A stretch of 64,000 nucleotides of DNA from Massospora cicadina. Its lineage: Eukaryota; Entomophthoromycota; Entomophthoromycetes; Entomophthorales; Entomophthoraceae. The notes beneath the pieces were generated by a model. It was not told the origin of the DNA. It did no database searches and was given only the letters and a program-made list of their open reading frames with translations. The position numbers were made by a program, and so were the translations under genes. Shown piece by piece: positions 19,301 to 32,149 of this stretch. Position 1 is the first letter of the stretch, and each line of letters opens with the position of its first letter. The DNA lies in contig JAKSZP010014505.1 of NCBI GenBank assembly GCA_022478985.1, forward strand, positions 1-64,000, in the 5' to 3' direction.

Positions 19301-19763
19301 TAAATTTCTTAATAGAAACTTTCTTGATCGTCTATAGGGGCTGATTGTGATAACTCAGTAGTGAGCACAGTTGGAATCCTGGCAGGGTTAATGATTGCCG
19401 GTGTTTTTCACAAGATTTTACAATACTAGCAGTTACAAGAGTGTCAATATTCTCAAAGTTGTTAAAAATTATAGTAAAAAGCTAACCATAAGTTGAATTA
19501 AATATAATAATTCTAGTAATATTAAGATACAATATTTTATAGTAATTTTATTAAATTAATTTAAGGTGAAACGCGCTTCTATTATAGAGCTGACTCCAAC
19601 TATTTAAGTTAAATTGGGTCTAAAACGAGATATGCGTTAGAATTCAGATCTGGTGAAGAATCTCTAGATTTGAATGTATTATAAAAATGCCATTCAACAC
19701 TCTGAAGTATATTATAAAATTGACAAAGTTTTTATTATGGGAGTTAAGTCATCAAGTAGCAAT

Positions 19764-20170
19764 GATGTGACCATAGTGTAACATTTCAATGAAATTTTAC
19801 TAGTCAGCAATATTTAACATATTTCACATTCAGTTGATTACCACAGTTCTTAATGGCTTATTGGCCGATGAAATATATGCACCTCATGGAACCTCTTCGG
19901 GTCTATAAATAGGGGTGGTTCTCTCTTAGTAAGGTGCATCAAATTCCAGCAGGTGCTTGGGAGGACTTCCAGTCAGTTGGCCTATTTTCAAAGATTTTAG
20001 CGTTATCTCATCCACTTAATCTGAGATTTTTTAGACTAATACTAGGAGTAGCATCATTACGCCAATCAGTCTGATATCTCAAAGCTCTAGGCCGGAGAGT
20101 GTTTATAAAATTGGAGCTATTTTCCCTTAGGTATAATTATCAACTGGTTGAACACACAAATTTTCTGATA
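19764..20170 (+). repeat. LTR-like direct repeat, left copy
   Basis: Similar in order and spacing to 26312-26740: a TGAT...start, TTATTGGCCGATG, CCTCTTCGGGTCTATAAATAGG (a good TATA box on the plus strand near 19903), CTCTTAG, ACTTCCA and TTTGCCTATT-like segments. Copies are diverged. Both are in the same orientation and flank the minus-strand pol at 20.4-25 kb. Boundaries are approximate. Confidence 0.55.
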
Positions 20171-20689
20171 TTACCCTTTAAAGAATGGTGGTGGATAAAT
20201 AGGGGCGTAGGAAACATTCATTAAGTGATTAATAGTAGCTGCAGAAACAAAGGATTTGATGGAATACTCAACTCTCTTTAGTAAGGACAACAAAAGGTCC
20301 TTTCCAGATGGACCCAAGCTTTTCACTTCTGGGCGTGATGCAGATGTGATAATATAGTACCAAGTCTGATATTTGAAAAGAAGGAAGGGGTGTCCTTAGC
20401 TCATTAGCTATTTTCCACTTGGTGACAGTTTTTTATAAATTAGTCATAGTCTCAAAAAGAAGCTAAATGATTTTCTGGGACAACATCTCATGGCTTGATC
20501 AGGATCATCAGTCCTAGTAGAGAAAACATCTTTAACTGATAAATCAGGCGCCCCATGTTCCCAACCATACAACACGTGGAAAGGAGACATTTTGAGGAAC
20601 CAAAAGTTATTGATATGATAGGCCATAATGACACTTGGAAAGTAAAGAACCCTGTGGAGAGAGTTTGAAGTAGCCATTTTTCATAATAT

Positions 20690-20990
20690 AGAAACCTAGG
20701 TTCCATTTGCCCTTTCTATGGTACCATTTGTAAACGGGTTATAGGGGGCAGAGAAGAGTTGTTGCGCTCCCATGAAGGTAACTAAGATCATAGTCGCGCT
20801 GGAGGTAAAGCTTTTTACGTTGTCACATAGCAGAACCCGGGGCAACTGTGGTGAGTGAAGATACACTGAAGGATAAAAGTGGCGGTAGCTCTGGCAGAAT
20901 GAGCAAGAAGAGCTCAGCTTAAACACATTTTGTAAGATGATCAATAAAACTAAAATATCTCTTTTCAACCAGTAGTCTGGGATAGAGGGC
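20690..20990 (-). pseudogene. Integrase core fragment (minus-strand gypsy)
   Basis: The minus-strand frame 20968-20696 reads an integrase core C-terminal half: LLCDNVKSFTS (second catalytic aspartate region), then GAQQLFSAPYNPFTNGTIERANGT with the third catalytic glutamate in IER. The neighbouring frame 20677-20444 may hold a bit more of the C-terminal part. It lies downstream, on the minus strand, of RNase H and RT remnants in correct order. Confidence 0.7.
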
Positions 20991-21079
20991 CAACCACATC
21001 TAGGATTATCTCGTGAAAGAGTTAAGAGTAGTAGGTTAGTATTAATACTCAGTCTTGAATCTGGATTGCTTTTTGCGGG

Positions 21080-21780
21080 TCAGAAAGGCATCCAAACTAA
21101 AGTTATGGGCTCTATGACCCCCTCCCAGTAGTACCGCTCTTTAACCCACTCATAAAGTTTCACTACTCCGCCATGCCCTAGGATAGAATGAGACTCCATA
21201 ATTTAGGTACTCGCTATAAAGGTCTAATACAGGGCAACCAGTATGCCCCTACTTTTTGTATAACTTCCCACTATTAACCTTGGTGTTGCGGGAGTGACAA
21301 GCTAGCATCTTCTCTACAGATTCATTCTCGTCAGCCCAAGCATTGAGGATCTTTAAGGGGTCATGTAACCTCTCAGCTTCACTATTGTTAAGTGAAGGAC
21401 AGGATACCGAGTCAATTCATTGACATTCATGTGATGAGTTCCAGATCAACGCTCAATTGTCATATCATAATATTGTAGCTTCAAGACCAATGAGCCAACC
21501 GTCCAGTGGGATCCTTATATTCGGTAACCACTTCAAGGAGGCGTGGTTGGTAACCATCTTTAATGAAGTTCCATATAAGAAGGGGCGAGAGTATTTTAAA
21601 GCGAGCAAAACAGCAAGGACTCCTTCTCAGTGATGCTTTAGTTGCTTTTAGCTTTCAAGAGAATCTTGCTGAAGTAGGAAACGAGATGATTGACACCATC
21701 CACGTCAAATTAAACCAAGGCAGCTCCAATGGTGTGGTCAGAAGCAATGGTAGTAATAATGAAGTGTTAACATAGTCTTG
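21080..21780 (-). pseudogene. RNase H end and integrase zinc domain (minus-strand gypsy)
   Basis: On the minus strand, EVVTEYKDPTGRLAHWSLKLQYYDMTIE near 21500-21420 matches the C-terminal RNase H block, and HHMNVNELTRYP follows. HSILGHGGVVKLYEWVKERYYWEGV near 21200-21120 matches the integrase zinc domain with two histidines and the Y-W block. Stops are frequent. The order RT, RNase H, integrase runs from high to low coordinates. Confidence 0.7.
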
Positions 21781-21849
21781 GTGCAGAAAATAAGCCTTAT
21801 TGCAGCAATTTCTTTAGTGACTCAAATGCAGATTTTTGTTCTGCACCCC

Positions 21850-22640
21850 AATAGAAAATGGTCTCTCAGCAAAGAGGTGTACATGTGGCTCACTAAGTTG
21901 GGCGAATTTTAGGACTAACTGATGCTAATACCCCATCAATCTCAGAAACACCTGGATATTGCAAAAGGTTTTAGTCGCAGGAATCTTGGATATAGCTTCA
22001 ACCTTAACTTAAAGAGGTTAAGACCCGTCTAGTGAGATGACGTGTTTAAGGAAATTTAAACTTCATCTGGAAAAATGTATATTGTAGGGCTTTAGCTTAA
22101 TGTTTGAAGCACACAATAATTGAAAACCTTCCTTTAGATGCATGATATGCTCGTAAAGAATTTTTAGATGACAATAATATCACCAGATAGACGATCAACC
22201 AACTTAGAATACAATCCTGAATAATGTGATCTATAGGTTATTGAAAAGTTGCAGATGCATTGCACAACCCCATGGGGTGGTCGGGTGGGTTGAACCAGCC
22301 TTCACTACAGATAAGAGCACATTTCTTCTGGTCTTCTGTGGAAAGTCCATTTGCAAGTATCCACTAACCAAGCCCATAGTGGATGAGACATTTGATCCAG
22401 AGAGTTGTGCCAGAGCATCTTCAATTCAAAGGATAGGGTAACTATCCTTTTTAATGAGGTTATTCATTTTGTGATAGTCCAAAACTACCCAATGTCCTCC
22501 ATGTTTCTTTTTAATAAGCAATAGAGGTGAACCCCAAGGACTATGGGAAGGTACTATTAATCCAGCGTCTAGTGACTGTTTGATCTCTGCCCTCATTTGT
22601 TTATCTTCAGCCCTTGACTTATGATAAGGTTTAGATTGGA
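21850..22640 (-). pseudogene. Reverse transcriptase (minus-strand gypsy, degraded)
   Basis: Minus-strand frames show the RT N-terminus in good condition near 22610-22450: AEIKQSLDAGLIVPSHSPWGSP, then LLLIKKKHGGHWVVLDYHKMN. MGLVSGYLQMDFPQKTRRNVL follows near 22380-22310. The fingers and palm after that (GCAMHLQLFNN, then a stretch where the catalytic YxDD should lie) are damaged. LKPYNIHF and FLKHVISLDG near 22090-22030 match the block after the catalytic site. The style PSxSPWGSP differs from family A and B, so this is another gypsy lineage. Confidence 0.75.
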
Positions 22641-23598
22641 TAGAACTGGATCACCAACATCAGTCGTTTGGCTCTAATCCTTCATATGCTTATAGACAGT
22701 ATCAGATATATAGAAAATATCACTGTAGTTTTCTAATAAATAGTGCATTTAGACTCATTTGGGTTTAGTTTATTTGATATATAAACGTTAGGCAACTTAC
22801 ATAACAGTTTTCAATAGGTAAAACAATATCTTACATATAGCTGATGAAGTGAACTTGAAATTATTCTAAATGGAGATTAGCATCCTTTTTTCATCTCCTG
22901 TGCTTCTTCACCATAACGTCCTTATTTGTGAGATTCTAAATAAATTATTGATATGTTGCTAATAGGCAAAATCGAGTTTACCAGGAAATACTTGAGGGTA
23001 TTAAGCACTTACTCCATTGATGATTGTTATGTGTAATAAGCAGTTTCTAGAGAGTAAAAAAGCAATCTTGGTGTCAATCACCCGTTGTTCACCAGACTTG
23101 ATTAGTACTTTTTGGGCATAAAAAGGAATGCCTTCTAATGCTTCCACTTAATCAGGAAACTTTCTTTTCGCCTTGACGTTGTATAGTGCAGTGAAAATTC
23201 TGAGGAAGGGTACTCAATCAGGAAAAAGTTCATTTTCCTGTTGGGATTGTTATTGTTTAGATCTAGTAAAGCTTAATAATTGATAGTGGAGAAATAACCC
23301 TGTTCATGTTGAGAATCCGTTTAAAATAAGCATGTCTTTAGTGCCAATAGCTTATTTTAATTGTTGTATTACAAAGGCCACAGCATGTGCTGACAGGATA
23401 CGATTCCCAATGCTGATGAGTAAGGAAGAGTATGACCAATTAGCAAAAGTACTATTCAGACCCACAGTTCGATACTCTTGGGAGTAATTTTTAAGTCTGA
23501 GTGCCAACTTAATCTTCTTGATAAAGTTTGATGAGATAACATTGATTAAGAAATCAGTGAGAGTATAACCATAAACTGAACCTTGTTTATGATAAACT

Positions 23599-23859
23599 CT
23601 ACCTTGGGTATGGTTCCATAAAGGTTAGGGAAAGATCTAGAACCTCCTTAAGATAGAATTTGAGGCAAGTTTTGAGCTGTCTCAGGATATCTATATTTAA
23701 TGGATTGCAAAGTATGAAATGTTGAATATATAAGATCAATAAGGCAATGAACTTGTCAGTATTACTAGCAGTATAAATAACCTCAGGGTAATCCAGAACA
23801 TGGATAAGATAGATTTCATCAGGTATCATGGCCTTGTGTACTCCTTCAGGGTTCACCAA
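23599..23859 (-). pseudogene. Linker/protease region related to element C (minus-strand gypsy)
   Basis: An 86-residue frame reads MVNPEGVHKAMIPDEIYLIH, then YPEVIYTASNTDKF and FYLKEVLDLSLTF. This parallels element C at about 11540-11800 (LNAGGVDEATIPEEMYLCQV, then IIIDTASDANEV and FHLKEDLALLPTF) in order and spacing. No intact DTG site is visible nearby. The similarity links this degraded full-pol element to the non-autonomous element C. Confidence 0.65.
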
Positions 23860-24099
23860 TCAGGTACCCTGAATTCACTGATGATCCTAGGACATAATAT
23901 CCAGCGTCTTCATAACCCCTTAAGATTCGTCATCAGAGGGTTGTTTATAGAAGTCAGATATGTGATAGAGATGAGCCAGAGTCAGAAACATCAGTTACAT
24001 TGGCTTTCTTCATATAACACATATTGTCAACATGCCCTTCCTTGATGCATTAGATTCCTTCTGCTCTAAATTACCTTTCTGGCCATGGAAGAAGGCGTT

Positions 24100-25010
24100 T
24101 CAGCTTCTATAGGATTTGACATGAGCTCTTTGTTTGTAGTTTGGAGATATTAGACTCAGCCTCACATGGCGAAGTGATGCTGGTTTTGGCTGAATTTAGG
24201 GGGCAGGTTTCAAGATGTGAATGGGCGTGAGAGTGGCCATGGGGTGGTCGTGAACATCTTCCTCTGGGATACAGTTGAAAGATTTTTAATGGTCAAGACT
24301 CTAAAGTTTCAATGAAGCTTCTTGGGTAGTCTCAAGTTTATGGAAATTAGCCACCTCTAGCAGAGACTCCTTGATATTGTAAACTTTCTGGAAAGAGCAT
24401 TTCACTGAAGAAATGTGCCTCATCTATGAAGGGCGGAAATCCAATCGTTTTATAATGGCAGCAATGGCGCCGTAGAGAGTTAACATCTTGATCATTAACT
24501 GTGGTAGAGCTTTATTGTAGAATCAATTAACAAAGTTGTCAACTGATTCTCTCTTTTGCATGTTAAGACGCAAAATGCCTGTTTTTTCTATTAAATTTCT
24601 TCTTTGGGCCAAATTTCATCACTAAACGCTTCCTTAGCCTCCTCCCAGGTACTAAGGGTGTACATATGAGGAGTCATCAATTCCTGGGCCTAGAACTTAG
24701 TCAAGGAGATGTTCCTGAATTTCTGTTAATTGGTCGTCCCTCTCATGGCAGATACATAAACTTTTAGAAAGGAAACAATGCTACTCTCTTATGGTAAAAA
24801 TTCCTTTAAATTTAGGTTTAAAGGGGATGAGATTACCTCCAGAGAGAGCGTGGACTGCAGGAGCGGCCCTTGAGAATCTTGAAAGAGACACAGTTTAAGC
24901 TTCTTAAGACGTGGCAAAGCTTAGGATAGTTGCTGTTCCAAAAGAGGCTATACTCGATTCATTCCAATGGTGAGGTTAGATGGGCTAATTGTCCAAGCGT
25001 TTTTCAATTA
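24100..25010 (-). pseudogene. Probable gag remnant of the minus-strand gypsy
   Basis: The stretch lies upstream (minus strand) of the linker/protease region, where gag belongs. Only short frames survive, and I find no intact knuckle. Sequence around 24400-24700 reads on the minus strand as a helical capsid-like part broken by stops. The call rests mainly on position. Confidence 0.35.
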
Positions 25011-25282
25011 AATTTTATCAAATAGATTGTGATATACAGGGCCCATGTAGTGAGAATCACTTGTTGAATTCTTGGAAATATGTTTCTCACAGGTGCTTAG
25101 GCCCAGGATCTCAACAATATGACAGATGAAAGAGGGTGAAACTCTTAACAAGTGTTTAATATCTTAGGTTAGTAAGTACCTCAAATAATTTTATCTTTTA
25201 ATAGTTTTAAAAAGTGGTTATAGAAAACAGTGTTTCTATAAAAATGACTATTAATAATTATGGTACTTGGAGGCTAAAATTG

Positions 25283-25740
25283 TCAGGGCATTGTCTGTAA
25301 ATCTCTTGCTCCCAGAGAGGTGGTGCGGAATACACAGCCCACCATAATAGAACTAGTCGCTAGTATGATTTTAGACAAGGCACCACAGAAGGTGCTGAAG
25401 CACAGGGGACCCAGGGACAGGTTGTACAGCACAGGGTAGACAACAAGATAACAAATAAACATTACAACTTGATTGGACCCCACTGTGGAGTTCATAACCA
25501 AGTGCAGATCAGTGTCAGGGTGCTTGGGTACCTCGATCTGGAGGGGAACAAGACTTCCAGTTGTGCACCTGATTCTGTCATTAACTTTATTTAGAATAAA
25601 ATGCCCAATATTGGGAGACCTCCTTAAGGAGTTCCGCACACATGTTCTCCCAAGGGATCATACAAAAAAACGAAATACTAATAAGAGTCTTTTATTAAGA
25701 ATCCGACCAACAAGGAATGTTGGTCTCAGGGGATATTAAT
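25283..25740. other. GC-richer island with overlapping open frames, unassigned
   Basis: About 350-450 bases here are richer in G and C than the surroundings, with open frames of 118 codons (minus, 25639-25283) and 88 codons (plus, 25473-25739). I recognise no domain in either. It may be a short insertion younger than its context or a piece of an unidentified element. Confidence 0.3.
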
Positions 25741-26311
25741 TAGACAATTGGAGGAAGTCATCGAACTGCAGGAGTGGTGTTAAGCCTAGACAAATCAATA
25801 AGCGCACACTACCATTTGAGATGGTACCTGATCCTGAGATACTCTGAACTTTGGTTATTATTTGCAGCTAAATTTGTCCATATTTGGCAACATTTTAAAC
25901 AGAGCGGGTTTTAAACCCCTTTACCCCAAGCATCCATAATAAACCCTCTATATTAATAATGTAGCTGGTGCGTTTTAGAACTCTGAGCGTGATACAGGGC
26001 CAATAATCATGCACATCCCCAAGACCAGCATAATCATATCTTTCTTGTTCCTAGCGTTTGTTCAGGGTATGTTTAAGGTCTGGGAGGCCTGCCAACTTAG
26101 CCTTTTTGGCCTCTTGACGTCCAGACTTGTCTCCGCAGCCTGCGTCCTTAATTATGCCATATAACCATGACAAAAAACGAGAGGATCAAGAGGATTCAGA
26201 ATACAAAAGGTTAGCTCCATTTAGTTAAACAAAATGATTTACCTATCAGACCCTCAAATAGCTTTTTAACATCGATAGGGATTAATTTTAGGTATTGGGT
26301 CGCCAGAAGGG

Positions 26312-26740
26312 ATGACGAATCCATGCAGTAATGGTATGATATATATTATCCAATCAGCCATCTAAAATATTTTCATCTGAGCTTATTTCAGATTAGCCTA
26401 GTTTTTGATTGGCGGGTAAAAATATCTTCATCCCTGAAACCCCCTTCAGGTCTATAAAAGGTAGTTGTTTTCTCTTAGGAAGTAGCACTAAAATCAAGTT
26501 TGTGCTCTGGTGAACTTCCACATCAGTTTGCCTATTCTGCTAGGGGTTAAAAGTAACCATGATAACTAGATCCAAGATATTTGGGTGAGGGCTAGGAGCA
26601 AAATTGATACTTCAATTTAAAAGATTCCGCTATGAATTAGAATTGGTTAGATTAGTAAGATTTAAGCTATTTTTCCACCAGGACATTCTTCTAAACTAGT
26701 CAAAAGTCCATTTGTCTGACTTGCCTTAAGAAAATACTAT
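26312..26740 (+). repeat. LTR-like direct repeat, right copy
   Basis: Diverged copy of 19764-20170 with a TATA box (TCTATAAAAGG) near 26450. A short purine tract (AGAAGGGA) lies just before its TGACGAATCC start, as would precede a plus-strand 3' LTR. The pol between the two copies runs on the minus strand, so either the repeats belong to a different element or the promoter sense is misleading. Confidence 0.5.
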
Positions 26741-26859
26741 TAATCTTTCAGATGTTGCCTCACCCTTGTAAAAGCCAATGAAGCCAAACCTCTTCAGTGG
26801 TCATCTACATCGCTGGATGCTTTCCCAATTGTAAAGCGCACCTTTTTTATGTCAATAAT

Positions 26860-28440
26860 TCAACACACGGATCCAGATAAATAGATTATAGTAGCTAGCA
26901 ATTCTTCAAACTATGCTTAAGCTTCTGCTTTGTTGCAGTGGGCACAGATGGAGTTAAACATCAAGTGAGATCATTTTCCAAAAGATGTAATTATCTTAGT
27001 TAATCACGCTGTTTATGATAAAGAACTGTTGGCAGTAGGAAAGCGCTTACTTATTGGCTTCACCATCTACTTGTTCCTCCCAGCCATTCTGTGTGAACAC
27101 TAATTAACAGGCTTTACTGTAATACTAAACCCCTCATGTTCTGACCCCTCAACAAACTTGGTGCCAGAGACCTTGCTCAGTTTGTGTTCTCCTATGGTCT
27201 TGCAAAAGGCAATGAGAAAGGATTAGCTGATGTCTTAATACAGAACTCAGACATAGCTCCTGACTTTTAAGTAAATGGAGTGAATAACACCCAATGGTGA
27301 TTCTCCCCCTGTAAGATTGTACCCAAGAAACTCTCATTTACTACATGCATGCCAGTTCTTGCTCATACTGGAGAGCCTAGAGGATTATGGTATATTCACA
27401 AATGCAGTTCTTTCTCTGTTTGTATCTACTTATTGATACTTGATTCTTGCTAAATGCAATTTTAATCAAAAAGACTTAATGAAGGGTTACCATATAAAGG
27501 ACAATGTGGTATGGTTCTGGGGGACGTTTATGGGTTCCCACAGGACCACTTCTCCTAAAGATAATAAAGAAAAACCATGATGGTATATCTTTGGGGCACG
27601 CTGTGAAGTTCATCGTGGAGCTTATCCGCTGTATTTATAACTGGAAGGAGATTTCAGCATTGTTGGCTAAGTAACCAGTGAGTGGCTTGTTTGCAACAGG
27701 ATGAAACTCAATAGTCAGCCCCTTGCTGGCTTGTTGGTTCCTATTCAAAATGTACAAGATCATTGGACTTCCCTTTAAGAGGATTTTAAAGTGGAATTTC
27801 CTCCTCTGATGGGTATGATGCTATCATGGTTGTGGTAGGTTAGTTCACCAAGGTCGCTCATTTTATTCCACATTACAACACAGTAATAGATTTCAGATGG
27901 AAAAGTATCTGTTTCCCACAAATTTCTCCACCCATGGCGTACCTAAGTAAATCATCAGTAATTATGGATCCCAGTTTACATCTGTATTCTGGTAAGATCT
28001 TTAAAAGATGCTTCATATATGCCCGTGCTGTTAAACTTCTTCCCCAAACAGATGGCCAGACTTTATTAGTAAACCAATGTATAGAAAAATTCTTGTGGTG
28101 TATATGGCAGCGATCACTAAAAATTGGCCTCACACCTTCCTTTAGCTCAATTCAGTTAAAAAGGCCCAGTATTCTTCAATTGGTGTGTTCTATATTCTTT
28201 GCCAACTATGATTACAATCGATTTTATAACATGAAACCCAACTTTGGGTTCAAGGTGGAAGCTGTAGTGGACTTTGTCAAGTTCAACAAGAGAGTTCATC
28301 AGGAGGTAGAAAACAATTTTGAAGCGACAATGAAGAACAACATGGAAAAATTGGATGGGTAGAGAAGGGTAGGGCCTGAGTATAAGTAAGGTTATCTGAT
28401 GATTCAAAAAGCCAGGAATATCCATTTTTAGCAACTATGC
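26860..28440 (+). pseudogene. Plus-strand gypsy RNase H and integrase remnant
   Basis: VYDKELLAVGKRL near 27010-27050 is an RNase H block. The integrase zinc domain remnant HDGISLGHAVKFIVELIRCIYNW lies near 27575-27650, the core start DAIMVVVG near 27815 with FTKVAHFIPH, and then IISNYGSQFTSVFW near 27950. In the last block the second catalytic aspartate is replaced by asparagine. LPQTDGQT with VNQCIEKFLW near 28040-28095 carries the usual spacing of the third catalytic block. Frames change often; the element is long dead. Confidence 0.7.
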
Positions 28441-29460
28441 AAGAAACTGGGACTAAAAAGAATAGGGTCCTTAACGCATTGTTGGTAAGGTAGTCACGCC
28501 TCTTACTAGTTAGATCTCCTATAGAAGTTCAGAATTTTTGCTTAATTCATGAGAGCAAATTAACACTGTTTGTACTTACTCCTCCTGAGATGCTGGAGTC
28601 ATACCTTTTGGATGAGACTCTGGTGTGGGGGGTGTAGGAGATTGTGGCCTCTTGTCTTGTAAAAAAAATGATGGAGTACTTTGTATCTTGGAAAGTTTTT
28701 TCTGCAGGATATCTGGGCTCCAGTTCTTCATGCGTTTATTCTCAGACTTAATTGCTCTTTCCATGATTACTTTCCTGCTTCTTCTGGTCTCTAGTTTACC
28801 TCTTTAATTGCAGCTATAATGTTACCTCATTCTCAAAGGAACTTCTCTTTGGCGACGCCCTTAGGGTGGGGTTGCTCCACAGAGGTCGGGGTATTCTCAT
28901 GTCTCATGACATGATTTCTGTTGTAATCCATGGAAAAAATGAGATAATATAGAAGGAAAAAAGGGGTCAAGTTTGCCACCATATCTGATCTCAGATCTAC
29001 TGGGGATCAACGCTGGGTTATGACCAAGAAGTTTGGGTTTGTCCCCATAAATAGCGTGATGAGATTCATGTTACAACAATAGCACTTAAATGAACTTGTT
29101 AAAGCTAAATGAGAATGGATTGTTATATTTGTTTTAAAATTAAAAATAATTTGTTATCAAGTTTTATATTAGTAAAAATCAGAATATTCACCTGGTTCAT
29201 AGGCTAGAGTTTATATATACTCAAGTTGCAGGACTACCATTGACAGTAGCCTTTTTTCTATTGGCAATACTTGGGTTTAAGCCACATAAATTTAAAGAGG
29301 CCTACATTAATCTACTTTAAAAGGTGATTTTATGAAAAATCTCTATGTTAGTCGTCTGTTCCTTTCAATAAAGAAACTTTTGTATTTTACTCATCAAAGT
29401 TCACTTTTGTTGCCCTTATAGGTTACCTCATAAATAAAGTTTTCTGGAATTTAGGTAAGA
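28441..29460. other. No recognisable gene
   Basis: AT-rich sequence downstream of the integrase remnant. A charged minus-strand frame (28764-28576) contains a proline-rich SPTPPTPESHPKG segment but has no known domain. I see nothing else that can be supported. Confidence 0.3.
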
Positions 29461-29471
29461 TCTATGTGGGT

Positions 29472-29555
29472 GTTGGCACTGTACAAATTTTTTACATTAA
29501 TCTTTTATTTAGTTTTTTTCTTGTGTAGTAGAGACACTCTACTTACAGTGCCAAC
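29472..29555. repeat. Short inverted-repeat unit
   Basis: GTTGGCACTGTA at 29472-29483 is an exact inverted copy of TACAGTGCCAAC at 29544-29555, with 60 bases between. The layout could be a very small MITE-like element or a hairpin. No clear target duplication is seen. Confidence 0.45.
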
Positions 29556-29655
29556 CAAATACCTGATGAGGGGATGCACCGCTGATATTTACTTGAAAGA
29601 TCATTTCAGGTCCAGGGTTGGCCATCGGTCATTAGATCCAACCAGTGTTAGTTAC

Positions 29656-32100
29656 TTGACAACTAGGACCTAAAACAACCAAAATGAGGTCAGCCAAATT
29701 GGGGATTGGTGGCGTTCTGACAGCATATGTGGCTTAGAATATGTATCAAATGGAAACTTACCAGTTTGAAATCGCATCATGCCTTAAGTTTGGCATCCTA
29801 AATCTAGTACCAAAATAATGTTCAATATGAGGTTGGACTCATGGGTATGTAAAAGTGCTTCAAGCAAATAACAAAGAAATCTTGAAATTAGGAAACTCAA
29901 GTAAGGAAAATATGTTGAAGGTAAGCGAGGTTACAAACCCTGGAATTAAACTTTTTTTATTTTATTACAAAAAAGCGTCAATAATGAACAGAATACTTAT
30001 TATATAGCGCTGCTAGAACACCAAAGAAAAACACATCAATTGGGTGAGATCAAGTGCCAAAAACGCAAGTCTTTGTTTATACAACAAAAAACTTAAATAT
30101 TGTATAATTCAAGGTAATTCAAGGTAAGGGTGGCATAAAAGCCACAAAAGAACCTCACACTAGGATGGGACAGAGAGATAACACTGAACATAACTTGAAA
30201 ATTGTGAGGCCTTGACCTTTAAAGTCATCTTTCTGGGGAGCCTCTACTGCACTATTCTTTAAGCTCTTATAATTCTAAAGTCTGGCTTAAGGGAGGCACA
30301 GCCCAGCGCTGAGCCCATCCTTGGCTAAAAACCCTAAAAATCATTTTGACTCAGGTTTTGAAATTTGAATCCTAAACTCAAAATATAATAATAAGTCCAA
30401 CCTGCCAGTTAAACTATTATTATATTACTTACACTTTCAATATATGTGTTCTTAATTTTTATTATAGATTTATAGAATACATAAATTAATTTGTGTTTTA
30501 CAAAACTCTCCTGGGAATGGTATTTATAAGTTTTATTAAACACTGAGACATTACAAGTAGTTTCATTTTATCTATACATCTTAAATGTTTTTGGTATAAG
30601 AACCTTAGATGTTAGAGCATATATATTACTATTAATTTTAACTAGATATAATTGAGCTGTAAAGATGTTAAAAATTTATCTTAGCATTTTGTATCTAACT
30701 TTGTTTAACTCATCTATAATATAACTCTTTATATCCTTATATAGATAAGACAAAACTCTCATCAAATTGGGGTTTAAACGTTTACTTATAAAAATATAAA
30801 AACTCTCTGAAATGTATATCTTAATGTATCTGAAATCATATAAAGAATATAATACAAGTCATCTCGATTTTTAATTTATCATAAAAAAGTAGATTTTTTA
30901 TAAAGTAAAAAGATTAAAAATCTTGATTTTGGTGAGGAAATTTATATAAAAAATAATATCAATATCAAAAGTAATTTTTATAAAGAAATTTGAAATATGA
31001 AAATATATAAGTTTCATCTGTAGGACAAAAAATATATAAAAATCTTAAATGTAGTTTTAATTTGCAAATTTATCTAATATTTAAAAGAGTTCTGAGATTG
31101 GTGGTTCATGAGACTGACTATACTAGGCGCTCACATAGTCTAGAAATCTATAGATGTTTTTATTTTAAATACAATATTAATATTTATGTACCTCAAAAGT
31201 TTCAAATCTTAAAAACTTGGAAAGGTGAAGTCAATATGGAACTCATACCAAGCAGTTTGCGTAGGACAAATTACTCAATAGGCCTCTTTTTCAAAAAAAA
31301 ACTTCATAGTATTATTTAGTTAGAAAATTTAATAAATGATAAGATGTGGAAAGGGGAAAATAAGGAATTCAATCAATGATATAAGGGCTGGGAGGGGAAG
31401 CTGCTAGTCATCTAGCATTGTGGACAATTTTTAATCAACAAGCACCTATGTTAGCTAAGTTCTATAATTAGCAGGCTTACTGGCCATGTGACTATGAGCG
31501 TTTTGTTTCTCGTCATGTTAGATGAATGATCTGAGAATGATGACCATCAAGAGGCTTTTTAACGCCCCAAAATTAAGTACAAGAGCTTATGAATTCACGC
31601 AAGCTGATAGTGAAGATTTTAACTGTAGTTTGCATATACCTTGTAATTGGGCGTCCTTGGCTCCTTTCCTAGCTGTGAGTGCTTCTTGAACGGCCCAATT
31701 ACAATAATGGAACAAAAACTCTTGGTGGTGGATTAAGTGGCTCTTTGTTGATTTTTAAGCATGTCATGAGCGTTGTGCAAGTCTGAGGATTGTCTAAAGA
31801 ATATAGTAAACACAATGTCACCCAAGTTTTTTGACCATAGTGCATTCAATGTATCAATGGTCAATATCAGCTTTGGTTAAGTGCACACTGGGAAGTCCTT
31901 ATAGGGGCTACTTAAGCTGTATTCTTGCTCCTTTTAGTAACCTGGTGTAGTTACGTCCACATTATATAATTGGTAGGAGTAATAAAACTTTTTATTTAAA
32001 TCCATAATCAAATTTTTTAAATTGTATTTAGATTTATGATATTACTTCACTTAGCTACTAAGCAAGCGTGTTCTTGTTGGTGAGTTTATCAATGACTTAA
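29656..32100. other. AT-rich stretch without supported genes
   Basis: Long A/T-rich sequence with stops in all frames. The ORF at 31062-31319 (85 codons) has biased composition and no recognised motif. Around 31440-31930 there are weak coding-like traces that I cannot assign. No repeats of the families above are recognised here. Confidence 0.3.
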
Positions 32101-32149
32101 GGATTTTTGTGAATCTCAAATGGCACATTTATATATATAAAATTACCCA

